Part shown: positions 51,539-59,596 of the stretch, piece after piece
How the letters are laid out: each line of letters opens with the position of its first letter
How positions within the stretch are numbered: position 1 is the stretch's first letter
Assembly: GCA_033283385.1 (NCBI GenBank)
Contig: JAWMQQ010000001.1
Span: 2,634,542 to 2,698,541, forward strand
Reading direction: 5' to 3'
DNA: 64,000 nt
Source of the DNA: Mangrovimicrobium sp033283385
Lineage (GTDB): Bacteria > Pseudomonadota > Gammaproteobacteria > Pseudomonadales > Halieaceae
Made by a program: the position numbers and the translations under genes
The notes under the pieces: model-generated
What the model was told of the DNA's origin: nothing
The model's input: the letters and a program-made list of their open reading frames with translations, nothing else
Databases searched by the model: none

Positions 51539-52099
51539 ATGACTCAACGTCCACCGCGGCTGGAGCCGCTCCCGCCAGAGCAATTCACCGACGAGCAACG
51601 GGAGCTCGTCGGCGACTGGTCGCATCTCAACTTTTCCAGGGTGGTGGTGCGCCACCCCGCCATGTATCGCGTGTTCCTGCCTTTCATCGACAAGGTGATA
51701 CGCGCCACCGAGTTGCCACCACGCGACCGTGAAATCCTGGTGATCCGCACCCTTGCCCACTCCGGCGAAATTTACGAGGCGCACCACCACGACCTGATCG
51801 CGCGCAATGCACAGATGAGCGACGCGGAGATTGCCGCGATACGGCAAGAGGGAGCGGGCCTGTCGGATTTCGACCGCCTGCTGATGCGCGCCGCCGACGA
51901 GTTGGCGCAGGGGCACGACCTGGGCGATGACACCTGGACGCTACTCGCCGCGCAATACACCGAGGTGCAATTGATGGAGCTGGTGTTCCTTGTCGGCTGC
52001 TACACGGTGATGGCCATGGCCACGAACAGCCTGGGAATCCCGCTGGAATCCGACCAGGCGGCTTACCAGCGCCTGGACGAGTTGCGCAAGTACACCTGA
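51539..52099 (+). CDS. Carboxymuconolactone decarboxylase-like (AhpD-fold) protein
   Basis: 186-residue all-helical CMD/AhpD-fold protein. The family core is seen as LPPRDREILVIRTLAHSGEIYEAHHHDLIARNA, with conserved Glu and His. The redox CxxC of AhpD is absent, which points to a decarboxylase/isomerase-type or ligand-binding member rather than a peroxidase partner. Divergent from the SDR gene and separated by 171 bp, so the two are likely controlled from the same region as parts of one pathway. Substrate unknown. Confidence 0.82.
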   Translation: MTQRPPRLEPLPPEQFTDEQRELVGDWSHLNFSRVVVRHPAMYRVFLPFIDKVIRATELPPRDREILVIRTLAHSGEIYEAHHHDLIARNAQMSDAEIAAIRQEGAGLSDFDRLLMRAADELAQGHDLGDDTWTLLAAQYTEVQLMELVFLVGCYTVMAMATNSLGIPLESDQAAYQRLDELRKYT

Positions 52100-52164
52100 G
52101 CGCGAAGCGGGCGACCGCCTGCAATTCACCCATCGGTCAATACGACTCTGGTCGCAGGGGATTT

Positions 52165-52297
52165 CGGGAATATTACGAGGTAATACACCCGCCTGTGGCC
52201 TTACAATTGCCCCCCTACCTCACGGGCTACAAGCGCAACCACGTCCGCCTGGACTAGCGGCATCACTGCAGCAGCGGTGAAGCTTCGGCGCTCGCCG
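52165..52297 (+). ncRNA. Hairpin-rich leader of nhaD, candidate structured RNA
   Basis: The 229-bp gap before nhaD contains several compact stems. CGGG-AA-TATTAC (52165-52176) pairs with GTAATA-CA-CCCG (52180-52191) over a 3-nt loop. GTCC/GGAC is at 52243-52254, alternative to CCGC/GCGG at 52245-52260. TCACTGC/GCGGTGA has an AGCA loop (52263-52280). CGGC/GCCG has a 4-nt loop (52286-52297). None has a T-run. A cation-sensing leader would fit an antiporter gene, but I cannot match a known consensus. Confidence 0.4.
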
Positions 52298-52328
52298 GCT
52301 TAACTGAAATCGGGAGAGCGAATCCTTC

Positions 52329-53576
52329 ATGTACTGGGTATCTCTGGCCATCGTCGCGCTGGCCTTCCTGATGATCATCGCCGAAGACATCATCCACATC
52401 AACAAGGCCAAATCCACGCTGTTCCTCGGCACGCTGGTGTGGATGCTCGCATTCATATTCCCGCAGGCGGGCGCGGATACCGCCGTGGTGCAGGAGCACC
52501 TCAACGACGAGCTCCTGGAGATCGCCACCCTGTGGCTGTTCCTGATGGCGGCGATGACCTTCGTCTCCTACCTCAACCAGCAGGGCCTGATCACCCAGCT
52601 GGTCTACCGCGCGCTGCCCGAACGCCTGGGCCAGCGGCAGCTGATGCTGATGATTTCCCTGCTGGCGCTGGTGTTCTCCTCGCTGGCGGACAACATTACC
52701 GCCTCGCTGATCATGCTGTCCCTGCTGGCGTCGATCAAACTGGACTCGCACACCATGGTGAAGTTTTCCGCGCTGGTGGTGTTCGCGGTCAACTCCGGCG
52801 GTGTCTCGCTGATCACCGGCGACGTCACCACGCTGATGATCTTCCTGGCGGGCAAGGTGACCATCGTCGACCTGTTCATGCTGATCCCGGCGGCTCTCGG
52901 TGGCGTGCTGCTGCTGTCGGTGACCCTGCTCATGGGCAGCAGCAAAGTGATCGAGATTCCCAAGTTCAAGCGCCCCATCGCCAGGACAGACAAGATCATC
53001 GCAGCGCTGTTCGTATCCACCATCGTCTCCACCCTGCTACTCAGCGTGTTCTTCACCATCCCGCCGGTACTGACCTTCCTGTTCGGGCTCTCGGTGATGT
53101 TCCTCACCCACCGCTACCTCACCCGCGACGTGGCAACCAAGCCCAACGTGCTGGAATACATGCGCGAGATCGAGTTCGATACCCTGCTGTTCTTCCTCGG
53201 GGTACTGCTGCTGGTGGGCATGCTCAAGCAGTTGGGCGTGCTGGACCACCTGCCGCGGCTGTACGAGGTGATGCCGGTATTCGCCGCGAACTACGTGGTG
53301 GGGCTGCTTTCGGCGCTGGTGGACAACGTGCCGCTGACCGCGGCGATCCTGAAATCCGGGGTGGATATGACACGGGCCGACTGGATGTGCCTGACCTACG
53401 CGACCGGCGTGGGCGGTTCACTGCTGATCATCGGGTCGGCGGCGGGCGTCATCGCCATGAGCAAAATCGGCCCGCTCAGCTTTGCCAGCTACCTGAAGTT
53501 TTTCCCCCGGTTGCTGCTGGCGTACACGGTTGGCTATAGCGCGGTGTGGCTGATAGGCCACACCCTGCCCGCCTGA
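52329..53576 (+). CDS. nhaD: Sodium:proton antiporter NhaD
   Basis: 415-residue inner-membrane antiporter of the NhaD/ArsB-NhaD superfamily, first known from marine vibrios, exporting Na+ or Li+ in exchange for protons at alkaline pH. About eleven helices. Typical are AEDIIHINKAKSTLFLGTLVWM at the start, SSLADNITASLIMLSLL with a buried Asp-Asn pair, NSGGVSLITGDVTTLMIFLAGK, and the mirrored ALVDNVPLTAAIL. Start ATG at 52329 with GGGAGAG upstream. Convergent with the hypothetical exported protein, whose stop lies 8 bp away. Confidence 0.94.
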   Translation: MYWVSLAIVALAFLMIIAEDIIHINKAKSTLFLGTLVWMLAFIFPQAGADTAVVQEHLNDELLEIATLWLFLMAAMTFVSYLNQQGLITQLVYRALPERLGQRQLMLMISLLALVFSSLADNITASLIMLSLLASIKLDSHTMVKFSALVVFAVNSGGVSLITGDVTTLMIFLAGKVTIVDLFMLIPAALGGVLLLSVTLLMGSSKVIEIPKFKRPIARTDKIIAALFVSTIVSTLLLSVFFTIPPVLTFLFGLSVMFLTHRYLTRDVATKPNVLEYMREIEFDTLLFFLGVLLLVGMLKQLGVLDHLPRLYEVMPVFAANYVVGLLSALVDNVPLTAAILKSGVDMTRADWMCLTYATGVGGSLLIIGSAAGVIAMSKIGPLSFASYLKFFPRLLLAYTVGYSAVWLIGHTLPA

Positions 53577-53584
53577 CTGCGCTC

Positions 53585-54457
53585 TCAGTTGCCGAAGAGC
53601 TTGTTGAAGGCCTTGTCCAGGGCCTTGTCCACGGCGCTGTCGGTGGCATTGTCGACGGCGTCATCGGCCTTCTGCTCGACCCGGTCTTCCTGACGATCCA
53701 CCTTCTTGCCGAAGATTGAACCCAGGCCGCCGCCGGAGCTGCCGCTGTCGGTTCCCTGGCCACCAAACATGTTCCCCATGGCAGCGCCCAGGTCGGTGGG
53801 CTCGGCGGGAAGGGCAAACCGCTCGTCGGCGACTTTCACATCCTTGATCGAGCGGATTTTCATGTCGTCGCCGTAGCGCAGCACGCCCTTGTTGAGCTTC
53901 TGCAGTTCCTTCTGCATCTCTTGCCCGGACTCCATTTCCTTCCGGAATTTTTCCTCGTCGATGGACTTGCTCATGGTCATTGCCATGTCGCTGATGGCAT
54001 CGCGAAAACCCAGTGCCCGCGGGTCGTCGGAAAGTACGATCTCCTCGCTCTGCTCCTTGCCGTCGGCGTCGACGAATCGCAGGATGTAGACCTCGCCCTT
54101 CATGCCGCCCAGGGTTTCGCTGCGTCCGGTCGACTTCAGGGAGATCATGTGGCCCTCTACCGCCTCGGGGGTGGCGCTGGCGGCCATGCCTCCGAACATA
54201 CTGAAGGCGGAGTTCATGTCGAAGACCATGGGCTGGCCGTCGCTGACACTGACCACGTACATGTGGCCGTCGCGCATGACCATATAGCCCTCCCCTTCAG
54301 GCGTGTTGATGCGCAATTTGTCGCCCTGGTACTCGAAGGTCATGACCTTGTCGTCCGCGGTGGTCACCTCGGCGATATCGGCCAGTGCGGCGGGGGACAG
54401 TGCAACCAGGCCGGCGAGAATCAGTCCGGTCCTGATTGTTGAAGCTGGCATTTTCAT
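53585..54457 (-). CDS. Hypothetical exported protein, 290 residues
   Basis: Family not recognised. A signal peptide (GLILAGLVALSPAALA) is followed by a beta-rich N-terminal half (EVTTADDKVMTFEYQGDKLRI, MVMRDGHMYVVSVSDGQPMVFDM), a Met/Glu/Lys-rich helical middle, and a C-terminal Gly-rich stretch (FGGQGTDSGSSGGGLGSIFG) leading into an amphipathic tail of repeated D-x-A-V-D-K-A-L-D units. Periplasmic or outer-membrane-associated location is inferred. GAGGAG lies 7 bp upstream of the ATG at 54457. Divergent from the marR-efflux operon. Confidence 0.65.
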   Translation of the reverse strand: MKMPASTIRTGLILAGLVALSPAALADIAEVTTADDKVMTFEYQGDKLRINTPEGEGYMVMRDGHMYVVSVSDGQPMVFDMNSAFSMFGGMAASATPEAVEGHMISLKSTGRSETLGGMKGEVYILRFVDADGKEQSEEIVLSDDPRALGFRDAISDMAMTMSKSIDEEKFRKEMESGQEMQKELQKLNKGVLRYGDDMKIRSIKDVKVADERFALPAEPTDLGAAMGNMFGGQGTDSGSSGGGLGSIFGKKVDRQEDRVEQKADDAVDNATDSAVDKALDKAFNKLFGN

Positions 54458-54570
54458 CGAAGACTCCTCGTTCAACACAATTGAAAATCCTGGTTTGGTT
54501 CTCGGGCCAACAGTATCGTCGTCCCGCGGTGGATTTGCCACACGGCTTGCCCGGGATTGCGGATATTTAG

Positions 54571-54612
54571 TTGCCATGGCAGTTATTGTGTCTATAATAG
54601 CTGCCTAGGCAG
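54571..54612 (+). promoter_or_regulatory. marR promoter with two operator palindromes
   Basis: TTGCCA (54571-54576) and TATAAT (54593-54598) are spaced by 16 bp. A palindrome TGCCATGGCA (54572-54581) covers the -35 box, and a perfect 12-bp palindrome CTGCCTAGGCAG (54601-54612) sits at the expected transcription start; both are followed by TTA. This is the classical arrangement for MarR autorepression. Confidence 0.7.
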
Positions 54613-54632
54613 TTACTTTATACTGAACCGCA

Positions 54633-55124
54633 ATGCACAAAGAGACCCAAAGCCTGCCCGGCGAGGCACTGGAGAGCAGCGACGGCCCGTACCAGCTGGA
54701 GACCTTCTCCAGCAAGGAGAACATGGGCTACCTGCTGAAGCGCACGTGGTCTGTCCTGGCCACCGCCATCGACCAGGAACTGGTACCTTACGACCTCACC
54801 TACCCCCAGTTCCTGATCCTGGTCAGGCTCAATGAGGGCGAGTGCTCGACGGCGGCGGAACTGGCCCGGGTGATCTGCACCGACACCGGCGCCATGACCC
54901 GCATGCTCGACCGGCTCGAGTCCAAGGGCGTGATTCGCCGGGTGCGCAGCACCGAGGACCGCCGGGTGGTCAATCTCGAGTTCACCGACACCGGGCGCGA
55001 GCTGGTGGAAAAAGTCCTGGTGATCGCGGTCAATGTACTCAACCGCTACTTCGGCGATTTCAGCGCCGGGGAAATGCAACTGCTGGAGCAACTGCTCAAG
55101 CGCGTGATCGCGCGCGGCAACTAG
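54633..55124 (+). CDS. MarR family transcriptional regulator
   Basis: 163-residue winged-helix repressor, likely controlling the efflux genes that follow. The HTH region reads STAAELARVICTDTGAMTRMLDRLESKGVIRR and the wing STEDRRVVNLEFTDTG, both diagnostic. Helices at each end would form the dimer. Its promoter carries two palindromes and a third near-copy precedes the outer-membrane component gene 76 bp downstream, so it probably represses itself and the pump until a phenolic or lipophilic inducer binds. Confidence 0.92.
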   Translation: MHKETQSLPGEALESSDGPYQLETFSSKENMGYLLKRTWSVLATAIDQELVPYDLTYPQFLILVRLNEGECSTAAELARVICTDTGAMTRMLDRLESKGVIRRVRSTEDRRVVNLEFTDTGRELVEKVLVIAVNVLNRYFGDFSAGEMQLLEQLLKRVIARGN

Positions 55125-55162
55125 GTTCCAGCCCTACACGCAACGTTCATTTGTCTTTAATG

Positions 55163-55174
55163 CTGCTTAGGCAG
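55163..55174 (+). promoter_or_regulatory. Third MarR-type operator, upstream of the efflux genes
   Basis: CTGCTTAGGCAG differs by one base from the perfect palindrome at 54601-54612. TTGTCT (55151-55156) and TATTTG (55175-55180) flank it as a weak promoter, so the operator would lie between the -35 and -10 elements. Confidence 0.6.
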
Positions 55175-55200
55175 TATTTGCTTAGACACAGGAGTCAGCC

Positions 55201-56754
55201 ATGAGCCAGCCTCGCACATTGCGCAGGTCCGGCGAACGCGCCCCCAGCGGGTCAAGAGCAGCGAGCTCGCTCGCCCTGGCCGCATTACTGGGCCTCAGCC
55301 TCACCGGTTGCGTGAGCTACGACGACATCGCGGCCGCGGCCACACCCCGGCCTGTAGGGGATCTTGCCGCACAGGAGTCCCTGCCCGCGACAGGCGGCCA
55401 GTGGCCGCGGCAGGCCTGGTGGCAGCGCTTTGGCGACCCGCAGCTCGACACCCTCGTCGAAGAGGCGCTCGCCGGCGCGCCGGAGCTCGACATTGCTGCA
55501 GCCCGGTTGCGGGCAGCCAGCGCCGCCAGCCAGGTCGCCGGCGCCGCCCGCAAGCCCGGCTACACAGGATCATTCAACAGCGAGTACCAGCGATTCACCG
55601 AGAACGGCATCATTCCGCCGCCCTACGGCGGCATGCGCGAGAGCAACAACGATCTCACCGCCAGCCTCAGCTACGACCTGGACCTCTGGGGCCGCAACCG
55701 CGCCGCGCTGGAAGCTGCGCTATCGCGCGAACACGCTGCGCAGGCCGAGCGGGCCGAGGCGGAACTGGTGCTGGCCACCGCAGTGGCGGCCAGCTATATC
55801 GATCTCGCCCACCAGTACGCCCTGCTCGACGTCGCGCAACATACGCTGGAGCAGCGCGAAGCCATCTACGCACTGACGGCAAAGCGGGTTGATGCCGGGC
55901 TGGATACGAAGGTGGAACTCAAGCAGGCGGAATCAGAACTGCCTGCCGCCCGCGGCGCCATCGCCGCACTGCATGCGAGCATCAATGCGCGCCGCTTTGC
56001 GCTGGCCGCGCTGATCGGCGCAGGCCCCGACCGGGGACTGAAGATTGCCCGGCCGCAGCTTGCGACATCCGACCCGGCGCAGCTGGCACTGCCCGCCGCC
56101 GTCCCCGCCGAGTTGCTGGGCCGCCGCCCGGACATCGTTGCGGCGCGCTGGCAGGTAGAAGCCGCCGGCAGCGATATCGACGTCGCCAGGGCGGAGTTCT
56201 ATCCCAACATCAACCTCACGGCCTTCGCCGGACTGTCCAGCATCGGACTGGACAACCTGCTCGAGCAGGGCAGCCGGGTCTACGGTGTCGGACCGGCGAT
56301 CACCCTGCCCCTGTTTGCCCACAACACCCTGCGCGGCAATCTCAAGCAGCGCTATGCGGGCTACGACCAGGCCGTGGCCGGCTACAACCGCACGCTCACC
56401 GACGCGCTGCAGGAGGTCGCCGTGAACATCGACGCGGCGCACTGGCTGGTCGAACAGCAAACCCAGCAGCGAGCCGCGCTGGACACTGCAGAGGAAGCCT
56501 ATCGCCTGGCCACAGAGCGCTATCGCGCGGGCCTGGGCAATTACCTGTCCGTGCTGCAGGCGCAGACCGCAGTGCTCGACCGCCAGCGCGCGGGCGCCGC
56601 CCTGGATGCCAGGGCCATGGAGCTGCGGATTGATTTAATTCGGGCGCTGGGAGGCGGATTCGACGAAGCCGCCCTCGCCAACGCCGGCACCGACGCTGCA
56701 AAAGCCTCGGCCGAAGCAAGTAAAGGAGTCGACAATGACAACGCAGCAAGCTGA
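55201..56754 (+). CDS. Efflux outer-membrane lipoprotein, NodT/OprM family
   Basis: 517-residue TolC-like channel. The lipoprotein signal ends in LTGC with Cys37. Two repeated outer-membrane-efflux domains follow, recognisable from WWQRFGDPQLDTLVEEALAG, LGRRPDIVAARWQVEAAGSDIDVARAEFYPNI and the later YRLATERYRAGLGNYLSVLQAQ. It trimerises to form the exit duct for the EmrA/EmrB-type pump. The 3' end overlaps the adaptor gene by 20 bp. Confidence 0.93.
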   Translation: MSQPRTLRRSGERAPSGSRAASSLALAALLGLSLTGCVSYDDIAAAATPRPVGDLAAQESLPATGGQWPRQAWWQRFGDPQLDTLVEEALAGAPELDIAAARLRAASAASQVAGAARKPGYTGSFNSEYQRFTENGIIPPPYGGMRESNNDLTASLSYDLDLWGRNRAALEAALSREHAAQAERAEAELVLATAVAASYIDLAHQYALLDVAQHTLEQREAIYALTAKRVDAGLDTKVELKQAESELPAARGAIAALHASINARRFALAALIGAGPDRGLKIARPQLATSDPAQLALPAAVPAELLGRRPDIVAARWQVEAAGSDIDVARAEFYPNINLTAFAGLSSIGLDNLLEQGSRVYGVGPAITLPLFAHNTLRGNLKQRYAGYDQAVAGYNRTLTDALQEVAVNIDAAHWLVEQQTQQRAALDTAEEAYRLATERYRAGLGNYLSVLQAQTAVLDRQRAGAALDARAMELRIDLIRALGGGFDEAALANAGTDAAKASAEASKGVDNDNAAS

Positions 56755-57931
56755 CACGCTGACTTCCAACGGGCGCCACCGGCGTGTGGCGATGATCTCG
56801 GCCACCGTCATCTTTGCGCTCGCCGGTATCGCTGCGGGCAGCTGGTGGTACCTGGTCGCCCGCCACTACGAATCCACCGATGACGCCTATGTCGGCGGCA
56901 ACGTGGTGACCGTCACGCCGCAACTCGGCGGCACCGTCATCTCCATCCACGCCGACGACACCGACCTGGTCCGCGCCGGCGACGAACTGGTAGTGCTGGA
57001 CCCGACCGACACCCAGGTGGCCCTGGACCAGGCCGAGGCGGAGCTTGCCCAGACTGTGCGCGAGGTGCACTCACAGCGGGTGAGCAATGCCAGCCTGAGC
57101 GCCGATGTAGACCTGCGCGAAACCCGCCTGCGCAAGGCCGAGCAGGACCTGGCGCGACGCAAGGACCTGGCCGACAGCGGCGCAGTGTCCAGCGAGGAAC
57201 TGCACCACGCAGAAACCGCGACCCGCGCCGCCCGCGCCGACCTGCTCGCCGCGCAGGAAAAACTGGCGACCAACCGCGCCATTACCGGTGCAGGTCCCAT
57301 CGCCGACAACCCGCAGGTCAAGCGCGCTGCCGCCAATGTCCGCTCCGCCTATCTCGACTGGCGCCGCTCGACCATTCCCGCACCGGTGTCGGGCTACGTC
57401 GCCAAGCGCTCGGTACAGCTCGGCCAGCAGGTTCACCCGGGGGATGCATTGCTCGCGGTGGTGCCGCTGGGCGAGGTGTGGGTCGACGCCAACTTCAAGG
57501 AGGGCCAACTGCAGCGCATGCGCATCGGCCAGCCCGTCACCCTGGAGGCGGACATGTACGGTTCCAGTGTCACCTACCACGGTACCGTGGTCGGCCTCGG
57601 CGCCGGTACCGGCAGCGCCTTCAGCCTGCTGCCGGCACAAAACGCCACCGGCAACTGGATCAAGGTGGTCCAGCGCGTACCGGTGCGGGTGAAACTGGAT
57701 GCCGCCGAACTCGGCGACCACCCGCTGCGTATCGGCCTTTCCGTCACCGCGAAGGTCGATGTCAGCGACACCGGCGGCGAGCAACTGGCGCGCAGCCCGC
57801 GGCAGGGTGAAGCCTATGTGACCGATGTGTACGCCAACCTCGACCGCGAGGCCGACCAGCGCGTCGCCGCCATCGTCGCCGCCAACGACGGCGATGAGCC
57901 CATCGCCGCAAACGAACACGCGAACTGGTAA
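56735..57931 (+). CDS. Membrane-fusion protein, EmrA/HlyD family
   Basis: 398-residue periplasmic adaptor of the EmrA type. One N-terminal helix (about 20-45) is followed by the split lipoyl domain (YVGGNVVTVTPQLGGTVISI and STIPAPVSGYVAKRSVQLGQQV), a coiled-coil hairpin with LRKAEQDLARRKDLADSGAVS, and a beta-barrel region (GEVWVDANFKEGQLQRMRIGQ). It links the inner-membrane MFS pump to the outer channel. Coupled to its neighbours by a 20-bp overlap upstream and a 5-bp gap downstream. Confidence 0.93.
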   Translation: MTTQQADTLTSNGRHRRVAMISATVIFALAGIAAGSWWYLVARHYESTDDAYVGGNVVTVTPQLGGTVISIHADDTDLVRAGDELVVLDPTDTQVALDQAEAELAQTVREVHSQRVSNASLSADVDLRETRLRKAEQDLARRKDLADSGAVSSEELHHAETATRAARADLLAAQEKLATNRAITGAGPIADNPQVKRAAANVRSAYLDWRRSTIPAPVSGYVAKRSVQLGQQVHPGDALLAVVPLGEVWVDANFKEGQLQRMRIGQPVTLEADMYGSSVTYHGTVVGLGAGTGSAFSLLPAQNATGNWIKVVQRVPVRVKLDAAELGDHPLRIGLSVTAKVDVSDTGGEQLARSPRQGEAYVTDVYANLDREADQRVAAIVAANDGDEPIAANEHANW

Positions 57932-57936
57932 GCCCG

Positions 57937-59514
57937 ATGGCTGACGCTCCCGCCGACAGCAGTGGCAACGCGCAGGCTGCGCCCGCGCCGCTCAAGGGTG
58001 CTCGGCTGTTGATTGGCTCCGTCTCCCTGTCGCTGGCCACGTTCATGAACGTGCTGGACACCTCCATCGCCAACGTCTCGGTCCCCGCGATCGCCGGCGA
58101 TCTCGGTGTCTCGCCCAACCAGGGCACCTGGGTCATCACGTCCTTCGCCGTGAGTATCGCGATTTCCGTGCCGCTGACCGGGTGGCTCGCACAGCGCTTC
58201 GGCGCGGTGCGCTTGTTCGTGTTCTCCACGGTGATGTTCGTGCTCGCGTCCTTGCTGTGCGGGTTGGCGCCGACGCTGGAATCGCTGGTCGTGTTTCGCA
58301 TCCTGCAGGGGGCGATGGCCGGCCCGATGATCCCGCTGTCACAGACCCTGATGCTCGCTACCTACCCCAGGGAACGCGCGGGCACGGCGCTGGCCATATG
58401 GAGCATCACGACACTTGTGGCACCAGTGGTCGGCCCGATTCTCGGCGGCTGGATTTCCGACAATTATTCCTGGCCCTGGATTTTCTATATCAACGTGCCG
58501 CTAGGGCTGCTCTCCGCCTGGGTGACCTGGGAGATTTACCGCGACCGGGAGACACCTACGCAGAAGCGGCCCATCGACGTATTCGGACTGGCCCTGCTGG
58601 TCATCTGGGTTGGCTGCCTGCAGTTAATGCTGGACAAGGGTAAGGATCTCGACTGGTTCAACTCTCCCTTCATCGTCACACTGGCGGCTATCGCCTTCAT
58701 CGGCTTCGTGTTTTTTGTGATATGGGAGCTGACTGACGAACACCCGGTCGTGGACCTGTCGCTGTTATCACGACGCAATTTCACCATCGGCACCTTATCC
58801 GTCTCCCTGGGATATGCAGTGTATTTCGGCAACCTGGTCCTGTTGCCGCTTTGGCTGCAAACGCAAATCGGCTATACCGCGACCCTGGCCGGCATCGTGC
58901 TCGCACCTGTGGGGATTCTCGCCATCGCCATGACGCCGGTCATCAGCCGCATCGTGCACCTCTGGGACGTTCGCGTCCTCGCGACCTTTGCCTTTGCCAT
59001 CTTCGGCCTGGTGATGTACCTGCGCTCCACCTACACAACGCAGGTGGATTTCGATTCACTGGTCCTGCCGTCACTGCTGCAGGGCCTGGGCATGGCCGCG
59101 TTCTTCGTCCCGCTTACGGTGCTCAGCCTGTCGGGGCTCGATCCCTCGCGAGTGGCAGCGGCGACCGGCCTGAGCAACTTCGTTCGTCTCCTGTTTGGCG
59201 CATTCGGTGCCTCGGTGACGACCACCCTGTGGGAAAACCGCACGCACTTGCACCATGCACAACTCACCGAGAGTAGCGGCGCACTCAACCCTGCATTCAA
59301 CCAGTCCATGCAACAGTTGCAGCAGTTGGGGCTCTCGCAGGAGCAGGCGGTGCACAATGTCGCGCGCATCGTGGAGGGGCAGGCAAGCATGCTCGGTATC
59401 AACGATATCTTCTGGGCATCATCGATCCTGTTCCTGGCACTTGGCGCATTCGTCTGGCTGGCCAAACCAATTCACGGTGCCCCGGACACGGCCGGTGCTG
59501 CCGGTGGGCACTGA
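57937..59514 (+). CDS. DHA2 family multidrug MFS pump, EmrB type
   Basis: 525-residue, 14-helix drug:proton antiporter. Motif A-like LAQRFGAVRLF and the early LDTSIANVSVPAIAGDLGVSPNQGTWVITSF are diagnostic of the DHA2/EmrB group. Together with the EmrA-like adaptor and OprM-like channel it forms a tripartite pump spanning both membranes, usually for hydrophobic weak acids and uncouplers. Last gene of the MarR-controlled set; a REP unit follows 47 bp later. Confidence 0.94.
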   Translation: MADAPADSSGNAQAAPAPLKGARLLIGSVSLSLATFMNVLDTSIANVSVPAIAGDLGVSPNQGTWVITSFAVSIAISVPLTGWLAQRFGAVRLFVFSTVMFVLASLLCGLAPTLESLVVFRILQGAMAGPMIPLSQTLMLATYPRERAGTALAIWSITTLVAPVVGPILGGWISDNYSWPWIFYINVPLGLLSAWVTWEIYRDRETPTQKRPIDVFGLALLVIWVGCLQLMLDKGKDLDWFNSPFIVTLAAIAFIGFVFFVIWELTDEHPVVDLSLLSRRNFTIGTLSVSLGYAVYFGNLVLLPLWLQTQIGYTATLAGIVLAPVGILAIAMTPVISRIVHLWDVRVLATFAFAIFGLVMYLRSTYTTQVDFDSLVLPSLLQGLGMAAFFVPLTVLSLSGLDPSRVAAATGLSNFVRLLFGAFGASVTTTLWENRTHLHHAQLTESSGALNPAFNQSMQQLQQLGLSQEQAVHNVARIVEGQASMLGINDIFWASSILFLALGAFVWLAKPIHGAPDTAGAAGGH

Positions 59515-59561
59515 AAGCTGTCCGGGTCGCGACCCGCTCTGTGATGAAAGATGGGAGTTCT

Positions 59562-59584
59562 GTAGGAGCGCGCTCCGCGCGCGA
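59562..59584. repeat. Single REP unit
   Basis: One 23-nt unit starting GTAGGAGC and ending GCGA, plus orientation, between the convergent emrB-like and AI-2E-type genes. The only solitary unit of the family in the window. Confidence 0.85.
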
Positions 59585-59596
59585 TAAAAATCCAGA

